64,000 nucleotides of DNA from Ensifer adhaerens (GTDB lineage Bacteria > Pseudomonadota > Alphaproteobacteria > Rhizobiales > Rhizobiaceae): NCBI RefSeq assembly GCF_002940685.1, contig NZ_PNFP01000002.1, positions 62,001-126,000 on the forward strand, in the 5' to 3' direction. The notes under the pieces are model-generated. The model was not told the origin of the DNA and searched no databases. It saw only the letters and a program-made list of their open reading frames with translations. Shown one piece after another: positions 9,133 through 17,846 of this stretch. The position numbers and the translations under genes are program-made. Position 1 is the stretch's first letter. Each line of letters begins with the position of its first letter.

Positions 9133-9165
9133 GACGGCGGCACGCGATCGTGCCGCCGTCCCGTT
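9133..9165. terminator. Rho-independent terminator, probably bidirectional
   Basis: A perfect 12-bp stem (GACGGCGGCACG at 9133-9144, partner at 9149-9160) with a four-base loop is followed on the + strand by CCGTTTTT. It lies between the DUF1127-like gene and the convergent end of the ABC ATPase gene at 9168 and can end transcription of the former, possibly of both. Confidence 0.85.
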
Positions 9166-9167
9166 TT

Positions 9168-10799
9168 TCAGTTGCCGGCGCTTTCCATGCGCCGCGTCTT
9201 CAGCACCCGCTCCAGCCAGCCGATCTCCATCTCCGGAACCGACTTCAACAACAGGTCGGTGTAGTCGTCGAAGGGCGGCGACAGCACCTTCGACTTCGGC
9301 CCGAAGCGCACGAGGCGGCCGCGATGCATGACCGCGACGCTGTCGGCAATCGCCCGCACGATGGCGATGTCGTGGGTGATAAAGACATAGGAAACAGCGG
9401 TTTCCTCCTGAAGCTTCAAAAGCAGATTCAGGATGCCTTCGGCCACTAGCGGGTCGAGTGCTGACGTCGGCTCGTCGCAGAGGATCAGCTCCGGCTTGGC
9501 GGCGAGCGCCCTTGCGATCGCCACCCGCTGCTTCTGGCCGCCCGAAAGTTCCGCCGGGTAACGATCAAGGAAACGGCCGCCCATTTCGATCTGGTCCAGG
9601 AGCTCGTTCACCCGCTCGGTCTTCTTCTGGCCGTGCAGGCCGAAGTAGAAGGAGAGCGGTCGGCCGACGATGTCGCGCACCGTCTGGCGCGGGTTCATCG
9701 CGGTATCGGCCATCTGGTAGATCATCTGGATGCGGCGCAGCTCGTCGTTGCTGCGACCCTTCAAGGCCCGCGGCAGTTCCTTGCCCTCAAAGGTGATGCG
9801 GCCCTCGGTCGGCGGCAGAAGGCCGGTGATGACACGGGCAAGGGTGGACTTGCCTGAACCACTTTCGCCGACGATCGCCAGCGTCTGACCCTTCGGCAGA
9901 TGCATCGAGACGTCGTGCAGCACCTTGAAGCCATTGGCATAGCCGGCGCTGACATGCTCGATCTTCAGCTGCGTCCCGGTCTGGTCGGCGGCCTCCTCGC
10001 GTTTTGTCTGGCGGACGCTGACGAGCGCGCGGGTGTAATCCTCGCGCGGCTCTTCGATGATCTGCTGCGTGGTGCCGTATTCCACCGTCTTGCCGTGGCG
10101 CAGCACCATGATGTCGTCGGAGATCTGGGCGACGACGGCGAGATCGTGGGTGATGTAGAGGGCTGCCGTATGCGTCTCTTCGATCGCATGCTTGATTGCG
10201 GCGAGCACGTCGATCTGGGTCGTCACGTCGAGCGCCGTCGTCGGCTCGTCGAAGACGATCAGTTCCGGGTTGGGGCAGAGCGCCATGGCGGTCATCGCGC
10301 GTTGCAGTTGCCCGCCGGAGACCTGGTGCGGATAGCGGTCGCCGAAGGTTTCCGGATTGGGCAGGCCCAGCACCCGGAAAAGATAGAGCGCCCGCTTCCT
10401 TGCCTCCTCGCGGCTCATGATGCCGTGGCGCAGCGACGCCTCGATCACCTGGTCGCCGAGCCGGTGCGCCGGGTTGAAGGCGGCCGCTGCCGATTGCGCG
10501 ACGTAGCAGACGCGGGCGCCGCGGATCGAGCGGATGCCGCTCCTGTCGAGCGTCAGGATGTCCTTGCCGTCGAGCAGGACCTGACCGCCGGTGATGCGCA
10601 CGCCGCCGCGGCCGTAGGCGAGCGCCGAAAGGCCGATGGTCGACTTGCCAGCGCCGGACTCGCCGATGAGGCCGAGCACCTTGCCCTTTTGAACGTCGAA
10701 CGACACGCCTTCGACGAGGGTCACGACCTTGGGCGGTTCGCCCGGCGGATAGCTGGTCGCTTCGATCTTGAGGTTCTTGACGGAAAGCATCTCAGGCAT
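9168..10799 (-). CDS. dipeptide/oligopeptide-type ABC transporter, fused double ATPase
   Basis: 543 residues holding two complete ABC ATPase domains in one chain, equal to a DppD-DppF fusion. Domain 1 (about 1-260) has Walker A GESGAGKS, signature VSGGQLQR and Walker B FDEPTTALD; domain 2 (about 275-540) has GESGSGKS, LSGGQKQR and CDEPTSALD. All catalytic residues are intact. It is the last gene of a four-gene operon (binding protein, two permeases, ATPase) and overlaps the preceding permease gene by 8 bases. It sits on the cytoplasmic face and powers import. Substrate unknown: peptide, opine or similar. Confidence 0.92.
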   Translation of the reverse strand: MPEMLSVKNLKIEATSYPPGEPPKVVTLVEGVSFDVQKGKVLGLIGESGAGKSTIGLSALAYGRGGVRITGGQVLLDGKDILTLDRSGIRSIRGARVCYVAQSAAAAFNPAHRLGDQVIEASLRHGIMSREEARKRALYLFRVLGLPNPETFGDRYPHQVSGGQLQRAMTAMALCPNPELIVFDEPTTALDVTTQIDVLAAIKHAIEETHTAALYITHDLAVVAQISDDIMVLRHGKTVEYGTTQQIIEEPREDYTRALVSVRQTKREEAADQTGTQLKIEHVSAGYANGFKVLHDVSMHLPKGQTLAIVGESGSGKSTLARVITGLLPPTEGRITFEGKELPRALKGRSNDELRRIQMIYQMADTAMNPRQTVRDIVGRPLSFYFGLHGQKKTERVNELLDQIEMGGRFLDRYPAELSGGQKQRVAIARALAAKPELILCDEPTSALDPLVAEGILNLLLKLQEETAVSYVFITHDIAIVRAIADSVAVMHRGRLVRFGPKSKVLSPPFDDYTDLLLKSVPEMEIGWLERVLKTRRMESAGN

Positions 10800-11619
10800 C
10801 GCCGCGTCCTCCCTTGAGGCTCGAGGTTCTCTTCATCAGCCAGTCGACCACGAGGTTGACGCAGATCGCCAGCGTGGCGATCGCGGCACCCGGGATGAGT
10901 GCTGCCGAAATGCCGAAGATGATGCCGTCCTTGTTGTCCTTGACCATGCCGCCCCAGTCCGCTGCCGGCGGCTGGATGCCGAGACCGAGGAAGGAGAGGG
11001 TGGAGAGGAACAGGATCGAGAAGGCGAAGCGCAGGCCGAATTCGGCGAGCAGCGGCGACAGCGTGTTCGGCAGGATCTCGCGGAAGATGATCCAGAGCGA
11101 ACCTTCGCCGCGCAGCCTTGCGGCTTCGACGAACTCCATGACCGCGACATCGAGCGCGACGGCCCGGCCGATGCGGAAGACGCGGGTACTGTCGAGCACC
11201 GCCATCACGAGGATCAGGATCCACAGATGCTGCGGCAGCACGGCAAGCACGACGAGGGCGAAGATCAGCGTCGGGATCGCCATCATCAGGTCATTGAAGC
11301 GAGAGAAGAGCTGATCGGTGAAGCCGCCGACGACGGCGGCCGTGAAGCTCAGGAGCATGCCGAGCGAGAAGGAGAGCACGGTTGCCGCCAGCGCCACGAA
11401 GATGGTGGTGCGGGCGCCATAGATCAGACGCGAGAGCAGGTCGCGGCCGAGATTGTCTGTGCCGAGCAGGAAGTCGCCGCCGGCCGGAAGCCAGACGTCG
11501 CCGACGACGTCGCGTTCGCCGAAGGGGGCGATCATGGGTGCGAAGAGCGCGCAGAAGATCGCGATCGCAATGCCGGCGATGCCGATCCAGGCGCTAAAGG
11601 GGATGGATCTCAGGTTCAT
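10792..11619 (-). CDS. ABC transporter permease, DppC type
   Basis: 275-residue inner-membrane permease of the oligopeptide family. An N-terminal membrane segment (residues about 10-32) precedes a loop with GTDNLGRDLLSRLIYGAR, the hallmark of DppC/OppC proteins, followed by about five more membrane helices. The EAA-type coupling segment (EFVEAARLRGEGSLWII) is present. Its start overlaps the stop of the upstream permease gene in an ATGA arrangement and its end overlaps the ATPase gene, so translation is coupled. Confidence 0.92.
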   Translation of the reverse strand: MNLRSIPFSAWIGIAGIAIAIFCALFAPMIAPFGERDVVGDVWLPAGGDFLLGTDNLGRDLLSRLIYGARTTIFVALAATVLSFSLGMLLSFTAAVVGGFTDQLFSRFNDLMMAIPTLIFALVVLAVLPQHLWILILVMAVLDSTRVFRIGRAVALDVAVMEFVEAARLRGEGSLWIIFREILPNTLSPLLAEFGLRFAFSILFLSTLSFLGLGIQPPAADWGGMVKDNKDGIIFGISAALIPGAAIATLAICVNLVVDWLMKRTSSLKGGRGDA

Positions 11620-12743
11620 CGCGGGTGCCTCAGTCTCGGGTTGGCGATGATCGCGAGAATGTCGGCCGCCATGTTCAGGAAGATGTAGAAGGCGGCAAAG
11701 ATCAGGCCGCAGGCCTGAACGACCGGCATGTCGCGCACGGTCACCGCATCCACCATGTACTGGCCCATGCCCGGATAGACGAAGACCACCTCGACGACGA
11801 CGACGCCGACGACGAGATAGGCAAGGTTGAGCGCAATGACGTTGATGACCGGCGCCACGGCGTTGGGAGCCGCATGGCGCGCGATGATGCGGAACATGCT
11901 GAGGCCCTTCAACTCCGCCGTCTCGACATAGGCCGACGACATGACGTTGAGGATGGCCGCGCGGGTCATGCGCATCATGTGGGCGAGAACGACGAGAACG
12001 AGGGTCGCGACCGGAAGGGCGATCGCCGAGAGCCGTTCGGTGAAGCTCATGCTGTCATAGACGGTCGCGGGGAAGGTCGCGATGCCGTATTGGACGGCGA
12101 AGAACATGATCAGCAGGTAGCCGACGAAGAACTCCGGCAGCGAGATCGCCGCGAGCGAGACGACGTTGATGATCTTGTCGGGTAGCCTGTTGCGGAACTG
12201 CACCGCCAGCATGCCGAGGCCGACGGCGAGCGGCACGGAGACGAGCGCTGCGAAGAAGGCGAGGAACAGCGAATTGCCGAGGCGCTTGGAGATCTGTTCG
12301 CCGACGGAGTTCTTGCTGGCCCAGGACGTTCCGAAATCGCCCTTTACGGCGCCGCCGAGCCAGGAGAGGTAACGTTCGCTCCAGGGCTTGTCGAGGCCGA
12401 GATCCTTGCGGATGTTTTCCACCGCCTGCGGCGTTGCCGACTGGCCGAGATAGGTGGTGGCGAAATCGCCCGGCAGCGCCTCGATGCCGCCTGATATCAT
12501 CAGCGAAACGGCAAAGAGAAGGCCGACGCTCAAGCCGAGGCGCTGCAGGATCAGCGCCACGAGCGGGCGACGGAAGGTGAAGCGGCGCCAGAAGGTGCCG
12601 CCGATCTGGCCGTTCGAGGGGTTGGCGGCTGCCGGGTTGGGTTTTGCTGGTACTCCGGAAAGTTCGGCAGGGCGCGGATGGGTTCCATCCGCGCTCCCGT
12701 CCGTCGGAACCGGACCAGTGAGCGGTCCGCTTTCCATCATCAT
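11616..12743 (-). CDS. ABC transporter permease, DppB type
   Basis: About 375 residues. I chose ATG 12743, which overlaps the TGA of the binding-protein gene in an ATGA junction; the frame is open to ATG 12755. The first about 60 residues are polar and rich in Pro and Gly, an unusually long leader before the first membrane segment; the rest is a standard DppB-like permease with six helices, a large periplasmic loop containing DLGLDKPWSERYLSWL, and the coupling motif YVETAELKGLSMFRI. It pairs with the DppC-type permease encoded next. Confidence 0.9.
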   Translation of the reverse strand: MMMESGPLTGPVPTDGSADGTHPRPAELSGVPAKPNPAAANPSNGQIGGTFWRRFTFRRPLVALILQRLGLSVGLLFAVSLMISGGIEALPGDFATTYLGQSATPQAVENIRKDLGLDKPWSERYLSWLGGAVKGDFGTSWASKNSVGEQISKRLGNSLFLAFFAALVSVPLAVGLGMLAVQFRNRLPDKIINVVSLAAISLPEFFVGYLLIMFFAVQYGIATFPATVYDSMSFTERLSAIALPVATLVLVVLAHMMRMTRAAILNVMSSAYVETAELKGLSMFRIIARHAAPNAVAPVINVIALNLAYLVVGVVVVEVVFVYPGMGQYMVDAVTVRDMPVVQACGLIFAAFYIFLNMAADILAIIANPRLRHPR

Positions 12744-14329
12744 GCGTCCAGCCATACCCGGGTTGCGACATAGCCGTTCGACATGTCGTTGCCGATATCG
12801 TGCACGTAGCCCTTCACCTGCTTGGTGGAGGCGTTCACGAAGTCGTTGAACATCGGCAGGATCAGGCCGCCTTCGTCCCGCACCATCATGGCCATGGTGC
12901 GGTACATGTCCTTGCGCTTGGCCTCGTCGAGTTCGGCGCGGGCCTCGAGCAGGATCTTGTCGAAGTCCTTGCGCAGGAAGCGGGTGTCGTTCCAGTCGGC
13001 GGTCGAGAGATAGGCGGTGGAATACATCTGGTCCTGGGTCGGGCGGCCGCCCCAGTAGGAGGTGGAGAAGGGCTGCACGTTCCAGACATTGGTCCAGTAG
13101 CCGTCGCCCGGCTCGCGCTTGACCTCGATCTCGATGCCGGCCTTCTTGGCGCTTTCCTGATAGAGCACGGCCGCATCGACCGCCCCCGGGAAGGCGACGT
13201 CGGAGGTGCGCAGCAGCACCGGGCCGCTATGGCCGGACTTCTTGTAATGGAAGGCCGCCTTGTCGGGATCGTAGGCGCGCTGCTCGATGCCTTCGGGGAA
13301 GAGGGCATAGGTGTCGTTGATCGGGAAGTCGTTGCCGACCTTGCCGTAGCCGCCGAGGATGCGCTGGACCATGGTTTCCCGGTCCATCGAATATTTCAGC
13401 GCCATGCGCAGGTCGTTATTGTCGAAGGGGGCGGTGTTGCAGTGCATGATGAACACGTAGTGGCCGCGGCCCGACGTGTTCAGGATCTCGACCGTCGGCG
13501 CCTTCTTCAGAAGGTTTACCGTCTTCGGATCGACGCGGTTGATGTAGTGCACCTGGCCGGAAGAAAGGGCCGCGATACGGGCGGTCGCATCGTTCATGGC
13601 GATCAGTTCGACCGAGTCGACGTAACCGCGGTCGGTGCGCCAGTCGTCGGCATTCTTCTCGAAGGTGGCGCGAACGCCGGCCTCGAAGCTCGTCACCTTG
13701 AAGGGGCCGGTGCCGATCATCGCGTCGGGCGCGTCGATGCCGCCGCCCGGCTGGATGATGAGGTGATAGTCGGTCAGCAGCAGCGGCAGGTCGGCATTGC
13801 CTTCCGTCAGCACGAGCACCAGCTTGTCGCCGTCGGCCTTGATCTCCTTGATCGACTTCATCACGCCGAGCGCGCCGGATTCCGACTTCTCGTCGGTGTG
13901 GCGCTGCAGGGTCTTGATGACGTCGTCGAGCGTCAGCTCCTTGCCGTCATGGAACTTCACGCCCTTGCGGATAGTGAAGGTCCAGGTCGAGGCGTCGGCG
14001 GACGGCTCCCAGGATTCGGCAAGGGCCGGCACCGGTGCGCCTGTGGTCGGATGGCTTTCGACCAGCATGTCGCCCCAGTTGCGGCCGACGACGAACATGA
14101 ACTGCGAGAGTGCCTTGGCCGGATCCTTCGAGTCGGTTGCAGCCGCCCCTTCGAGACCGAGCTTCAGATGGCCGCCGCGCTTCGGCTCCTGCGCTGCAGC
14201 GCTGGTGGCAAACAGCGTGCCCGCCGTCGAAGCGAGGATACCGGCGGCAGCCGCGCGGCCCAAAAACTCGCGCCGGTTCATCTTGCCGAGCATGACCTGT
14301 CGTGTGAGGTAATCCTTGTAATCGCTCAT
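12740..14329 (-). CDS. ABC transporter substrate-binding protein, SBP family 5, paralogue of the 2005-3609 protein
   Basis: 529 residues from ATG 14329 (AGGGG six bases upstream); the frame stays open to 14410 but that extension is unlikely. A twin-arginine signal (NRREFLGR, about residue 17) leads to cleavage near TSAAAQ. The mature protein is a DppA/OppA-class binding protein, nearly colinear with the protein encoded at 2005-3609 (shared EPKRGGHLKLGL start, NADLPLLLTDYHLIIQP, PFDNNDLR, YWGGRPTQD). It heads the operon with two permeases and the double ATPase. Substrate unknown; the close pair suggests two related ligands or two inducing conditions for one transporter. Confidence 0.9.
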   Translation of the reverse strand: MSDYKDYLTRQVMLGKMNRREFLGRAAAAGILASTAGTLFATSAAAQEPKRGGHLKLGLEGAAATDSKDPAKALSQFMFVVGRNWGDMLVESHPTTGAPVPALAESWEPSADASTWTFTIRKGVKFHDGKELTLDDVIKTLQRHTDEKSESGALGVMKSIKEIKADGDKLVLVLTEGNADLPLLLTDYHLIIQPGGGIDAPDAMIGTGPFKVTSFEAGVRATFEKNADDWRTDRGYVDSVELIAMNDATARIAALSSGQVHYINRVDPKTVNLLKKAPTVEILNTSGRGHYVFIMHCNTAPFDNNDLRMALKYSMDRETMVQRILGGYGKVGNDFPINDTYALFPEGIEQRAYDPDKAAFHYKKSGHSGPVLLRTSDVAFPGAVDAAVLYQESAKKAGIEIEVKREPGDGYWTNVWNVQPFSTSYWGGRPTQDQMYSTAYLSTADWNDTRFLRKDFDKILLEARAELDEAKRKDMYRTMAMMVRDEGGLILPMFNDFVNASTKQVKGYVHDIGNDMSNGYVATRVWLDA

Positions 14330-14533
14330 TCCCCTGTTCCCTTTTCTCGTCGGCATTCGCCGTTCGTTGTGGTTGGTAGAGATTGTATCGATGGCTTCGG
14401 ACCGGCCCAAAGCGGCCGTTTCTGGTTGTTCCGGGTCTTGTTTCTCCCTCCTTCGGACCGAGCGCCCTTCGTTCAGATCGATAAGCGTAATCGCTGGAAC
14501 TCTTGTTGTAACGCCCTAAATTACAATTTATTT

Positions 14534-14552
14534 CCATAAGCTTGGCTTATGG
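14534..14552. promoter_or_regulatory. perfect inverted repeat upstream of the Dpp-type operon
   Basis: CCATAAGC-TTG-GCTTATGG lies in a locally AT-rich stretch about 205 bases upstream of the binding-protein start at 14329. The 370-base gap 14330-14699 otherwise holds only a GC-rich hairpin at about 14570-14590 (CGCGCGG pairing with CCGCGCG), which may act at the 3' end of the carnitine operon. An operator role is inferred from symmetry and position only. Confidence 0.4.
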
Positions 14553-14699
14553 ATGCGCGTTTGATGGCGCGCGGTTTTTCCCGCGCGTCTCGTCACGTTC
14601 CGGTGCCGGTCGTCCGGCTCTGTTGCCTGCGCCGCCAAGGGTCGGCGGTATCGATCGGGAGCGGGATGCGGGCGGAAAGCCGCGCACACCTTTCCCGCT

Positions 14700-15482
14700 C
14701 TAGCGGCCCTTCCACACGGGGTCGCGTTTCTCCGCAAAGGCGCGTGCGCCTTCCAACTGGTCTTCGCTCGAATAGAGAATGTCGACGGTCTTGAACTGCC
14801 TTTGGGTGATCTTGTTCATCGTCGTCTGGAAAGCCTCGCCTTCGGCGGCGCGCACCACTTCCTTGATCGCGGCATAGACGAGCGGCGGGCCGCTTTCGAG
14901 CAGGCGGGCGAGTTCCCAGGCGCGCTCCATCAGTTTGTTTGCCGGCAGGATCTCGTTGACGAAGCCCCAGCGATGCGCCTCCTGCACATCGAGCCAGCGA
15001 CCGGTCAAAAGCATGTCCATGGCGATGTGATAGGGGATGCGCTTCGGCAGCTTGATCGAGGCGGCGTCGGCAACCGTGCCCGAGCGAATCTCGGGCAGAG
15101 CGAAGGTTGCATGTTCGGCCGCCAGGATCAGGTCGGTCGAAAGCGCGATCTCGAGGCCGCCGCCGCAGCAGATGCCGTTGACAGCCGCGATGATTGGCTT
15201 GTTGAGATCGCGCAGCTCCTGCATGCCGCCGAACCCGCCGACGCCATAGTCGCCATCGACCGCGTCGCCGTCGGCGGCAGCCTTCAGGTCCCATCCCGGA
15301 CAGAAGAATTTTTCGCCGGCGCCGGTGATGATCGCGACGCGCAAGCTGTCGTCGTCGCGGAAGTCGCGAAAAATCTCGCCCATGACCCGGCTGGTCTTCA
15401 AGTCGATGGCGTTCGCCTTCGGCCGGTCGATCGTGACTTCGAGGATGGCGCCTTCGCGGCGTGTGAGGATCGGTCCGGTCAT
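14700..15482 (-). CDS. enoyl-CoA hydratase/isomerase, probable crotonobetainyl-CoA hydratase (CaiD-like)
   Basis: 260-residue crotonase-fold protein. Start at ATG 15482, six bases from the upstream ligase stop, with GAGGAACTG before it. Crotonase features visible: GAGEKFFCPGWDLK (oxyanion loop), NGICCGGGLEIAL and ALPEIRSGTVADAA. Within the carnitine cluster the fitting reaction is hydration of crotonobetainyl-CoA to L-carnitinyl-CoA, as done by CaiD in enterobacteria. The same strand carries, upstream, the CoA ligase, acyl-CoA dehydrogenase, carnitine dehydrogenase and BKACE genes. The specific substrate is inferred from context; the family is clear. Confidence 0.85.
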   Translation of the reverse strand: MTGPILTRREGAILEVTIDRPKANAIDLKTSRVMGEIFRDFRDDDSLRVAIITGAGEKFFCPGWDLKAAADGDAVDGDYGVGGFGGMQELRDLNKPIIAAVNGICCGGGLEIALSTDLILAAEHATFALPEIRSGTVADAASIKLPKRIPYHIAMDMLLTGRWLDVQEAHRWGFVNEILPANKLMERAWELARLLESGPPLVYAAIKEVVRAAEGEAFQTTMNKITQRQFKTVDILYSSEDQLEGARAFAEKRDPVWKGR

Positions 15483-15487
15483 GAGGG

Positions 15488-17554
15488 TCAGTTCCTCCGG
15501 CGAATGAGGGCGTCTGCGGCAACGGCTCCCTGGCCCTGCGGCAACACCATCAAAGGATTGATATCGAGTTCTTCGAGATTCGAAGCGTTTGCAACGACAT
15601 AGGATGCCGCTGCGGCGACAGCGTCGGTCAATGCAGCGAAATCGCCGGCCGGACCGCCGCGATAGCCGTCGATGAGCTTGCGGATCTTCAGCCCACCGAT
15701 CGCTTCCTTGATCGCTTCCGGCGTCGTCGGCAGCGTCAGGATGGCGGAATCGTCGAGCAGTTCCACGAGGATACCGCCGGCGCCGATCGTCAGCACCGGG
15801 CCTGCCACGGGGTCGCGCATCGCGCCGATGATGAGTTCCGCGACCGGTTTTGCGACCATCTTTTCGACGAGGTAACCGGAGGCGACTCCGGCCATCGCCT
15901 TTGCCGCCGCATGAACCTCGTCGCGGCTTGAAAGGTTGAGCTTCACGGCGCCCGCTTCGGTCTTGTGGGCGACGCCGAGGCCCTTCAGCACCACCGGGAA
16001 GCCGAGTGCTTCGGCAGCCGCTGCCGCCTCTTCGGCGGTTGCCGCGGTCTTGCCCGCGGGCACCTGTAGGCCCGCGGTGGCAAGTTCTACCTTGGCCTCG
16101 TGTTCGCTGAGTGTGATTGTTTCCCAGGCGTGGACACCGCTGCCATCGAGCAGTCGTGGCGGGGCTGGCTTTGCCCAGGCCGCCCCGATGTCGGCGGCCG
16201 TCTCGATGGCCGCCAGCGCCTCCTCGATGCCGAAAAAGGGCACGATGCCGGCCTTCATCAGGAAGAGGGCGGTTGCCTCCGGCATGTTCTCGCCGAGGCT
16301 TGCGACGATGCCGGCGCGGGCGCCGGTGGCTCTCGCCGCGTCGATCACCGCATGGCAGGTGGTTTCCCAATCGGCCGGGTCGCAGCGGTCGAGCCGCGGG
16401 AAATCGAGCACGAGCAGATTGATTGCATAACCGCCCGTCATCATGGCGGCAAACGCGGTCGTCTGCTTCTCGCGGTTGCCCCAGACGAAGGTGTGGTAGT
16501 CGAGCGGGTTGGCGATCGTCACCATCTCGCCGAGCGCGTCTTTCAGTGGTTTCTTCTGCTCGTCGTGCAAGGGGCGGTAGGTGACCCGGTAGCGCTCACC
16601 GGCGTCCGCCATCAGCGAGGCCTCGCCGCCGGAACAGCTCATCGAGGAGATGTCGCGGCTGTCGAGCGGGCCTGTCACATGCAACAGCTTCAGGGATTCG
16701 AGAAGTGCCGGCAGCGTGTCGACGCGACCGATGCCGAGACGGGCAAGCAGGGCAGAGGAGACGCGGTCGTTGCCGGCAAGCGAGGCGGTATGCGACACCG
16801 TCGCAAGCTGGGCCGCTTCCGACTTGCCGACCTTCAGCGTCACCACCGGCTTGCCGAGCTCACGCGCCCGCGTTGCCAACCGCTCTAAGGCTGCCACGCT
16901 GTCGAAGCCTTCGATATGCAGTCCGACGGCGGTGACGCGCGGGTCTTCAAGCACTGCGCAGGCGATGTCGGACAGGCCCGTCTGCGCCTGGTTGCCGGCG
17001 GTCATGACATAGGCAAGCGGCAGGCCGCGCGTCTGCATGGAAATGTTGCAGGCGATGTTGGACGACTGCGTCAGGATCGCGACGCCTTTTTCCACGCGGA
17101 GCATGCCGTGCTGGTCTGGCCAGAGCAGAGCGCCATCGAGCATGTTGATGAAGCCGTAGCAATTGGGCCCGACGATCGGCATGTCGCCGGCAGCGGCGAC
17201 CAGCGCCTCCTGCATGTCGTTGCCGTCGTCCAGCTCGCTTGCGGCCTCGCGAAAGCCCGAGGCATAACAGACGGCGCCGCCTGAGCCGCGGCTAGCCAGA
17301 TCGCGAATGATGTCGATCGTCAGCTGCCGGTTGACGCCGACGAAGGAGGCGTCGGGGGCGCCGGGCAGTTCGGCAACCGAGCGGTAGCATTTGCGGCCGA
17401 GGATCTCGGCCTCGCGCGGGTGCACCGGCCAGATTTCGCCGGTAAAACCCATCTTGTCGCATTGTTCGATGACCCGCCGGGCTTCCTTGCCGCCGAAGAC
17501 GGCGATCGAGCGCGGGCGGATCAGGCGGTCGAGGGAGCGGGGAGTGGAGGTCAT
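15488..17554 (-). CDS. acetate-CoA ligase (ADP-forming) family protein, probable betaine/carnitine CoA ligase
   Basis: 688 residues from ATG 17554 (GGAGTGGAGGTC lies on the other side, so the ribosome-binding site is weak). Layout: N-terminal CoA-binding Rossmann domain (about 8-130, with IVGPNCYGFIN), a succinyl-CoA-synthetase-like flavodoxin region with SHTASLAG (His255, the phospho-histidine of ADP-forming ligases), and a C-terminal ATP-grasp domain (about 470-688, with VVLKGLGVAHKTEAGAV). Such proteins make acyl-CoA from acid, ATP and CoA. Next to the CaiD-like hydratase and the acyl-CoA dehydrogenase, the likely substrates are gamma-butyrobetaine, crotonobetaine or carnitine. Two repeat elements separate it from the upstream gene. 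Confidence 0.8.
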   Translation of the reverse strand: MTSTPRSLDRLIRPRSIAVFGGKEARRVIEQCDKMGFTGEIWPVHPREAEILGRKCYRSVAELPGAPDASFVGVNRQLTIDIIRDLASRGSGGAVCYASGFREAASELDDGNDMQEALVAAAGDMPIVGPNCYGFINMLDGALLWPDQHGMLRVEKGVAILTQSSNIACNISMQTRGLPLAYVMTAGNQAQTGLSDIACAVLEDPRVTAVGLHIEGFDSVAALERLATRARELGKPVVTLKVGKSEAAQLATVSHTASLAGNDRVSSALLARLGIGRVDTLPALLESLKLLHVTGPLDSRDISSMSCSGGEASLMADAGERYRVTYRPLHDEQKKPLKDALGEMVTIANPLDYHTFVWGNREKQTTAFAAMMTGGYAINLLVLDFPRLDRCDPADWETTCHAVIDAARATGARAGIVASLGENMPEATALFLMKAGIVPFFGIEEALAAIETAADIGAAWAKPAPPRLLDGSGVHAWETITLSEHEAKVELATAGLQVPAGKTAATAEEAAAAAEALGFPVVLKGLGVAHKTEAGAVKLNLSSRDEVHAAAKAMAGVASGYLVEKMVAKPVAELIIGAMRDPVAGPVLTIGAGGILVELLDDSAILTLPTTPEAIKEAIGGLKIRKLIDGYRGGPAGDFAALTDAVAAAASYVVANASNLEELDINPLMVLPQGQGAVAADALIRRRN

Positions 17555-17592
17555 GCTGCCTTGCACTCCGCCATAGCGCTTGCCGCCAGCGC

Positions 17593-17747
17593 CCTCATTC
17601 CTGTGCTTGTCACAGGAATCCAGCCGGCTTGCGTCTGCAAGCCGGTAGGAACACTTTTCATCTCGAAACGCGTGCGCTGCGTGCCTTGGTCATGCGCGGC
17701 ACGGACGTGCCGCTGCTGGATTCCTGTGACAAGCACAGGAATGAGGG
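17593..17747. repeat. rhizobial intergenic palindromic repeat, family A, copy 1
   Basis: The left arm CCTCATTCCTGTGCTTGTCA continues as CAGGAATCCAG; the right arm is the inverse (CTGGATTCCTGTGACAAGCA, then CAGGAATGAGG), with a GC-rich inner stem-loop between. Three more copies lie at 22781, 32097 and 33151. It separates two genes of the carnitine operon. Confidence 0.9.
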
Positions 17748-17769
17748 AAGAGAGGTTTGCCGCCTCTGG

Positions 17770-17818
17770 CCTCTCTCCCCCCTTGTGGGGGAGATGCCCG
17801 GCAGGGCAGAGGGGGGTG
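17770..17818. repeat. rhizobial intergenic palindromic repeat, family B
   Basis: A short imperfect palindrome of the common rhizobial type: CTCTCTCCCCCCTTGTGGGG followed by GAGATGCCCGGCAGGGCAGA and GGGGGG. It sits directly after the family A copy, in the gap before the acyl-CoA dehydrogenase stop. Confidence 0.75.
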
Positions 17819-17846
17819 AACTGAGGAACGCTGACCTTCATCCTCA

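Noticed and set aside
12800-14539. Long + strand open frame (579 codons)
   Set aside because: Antisense to the binding-protein gene at 12740-14329, with low-complexity His/Val/Gly/Ala composition and no domain.
15483-16370. N-terminal extension of the enoyl-CoA hydratase
   Set aside because: It overlaps the CoA ligase coding region in another frame and is Arg/Gly-rich; the hydratase is complete from ATG 15482.
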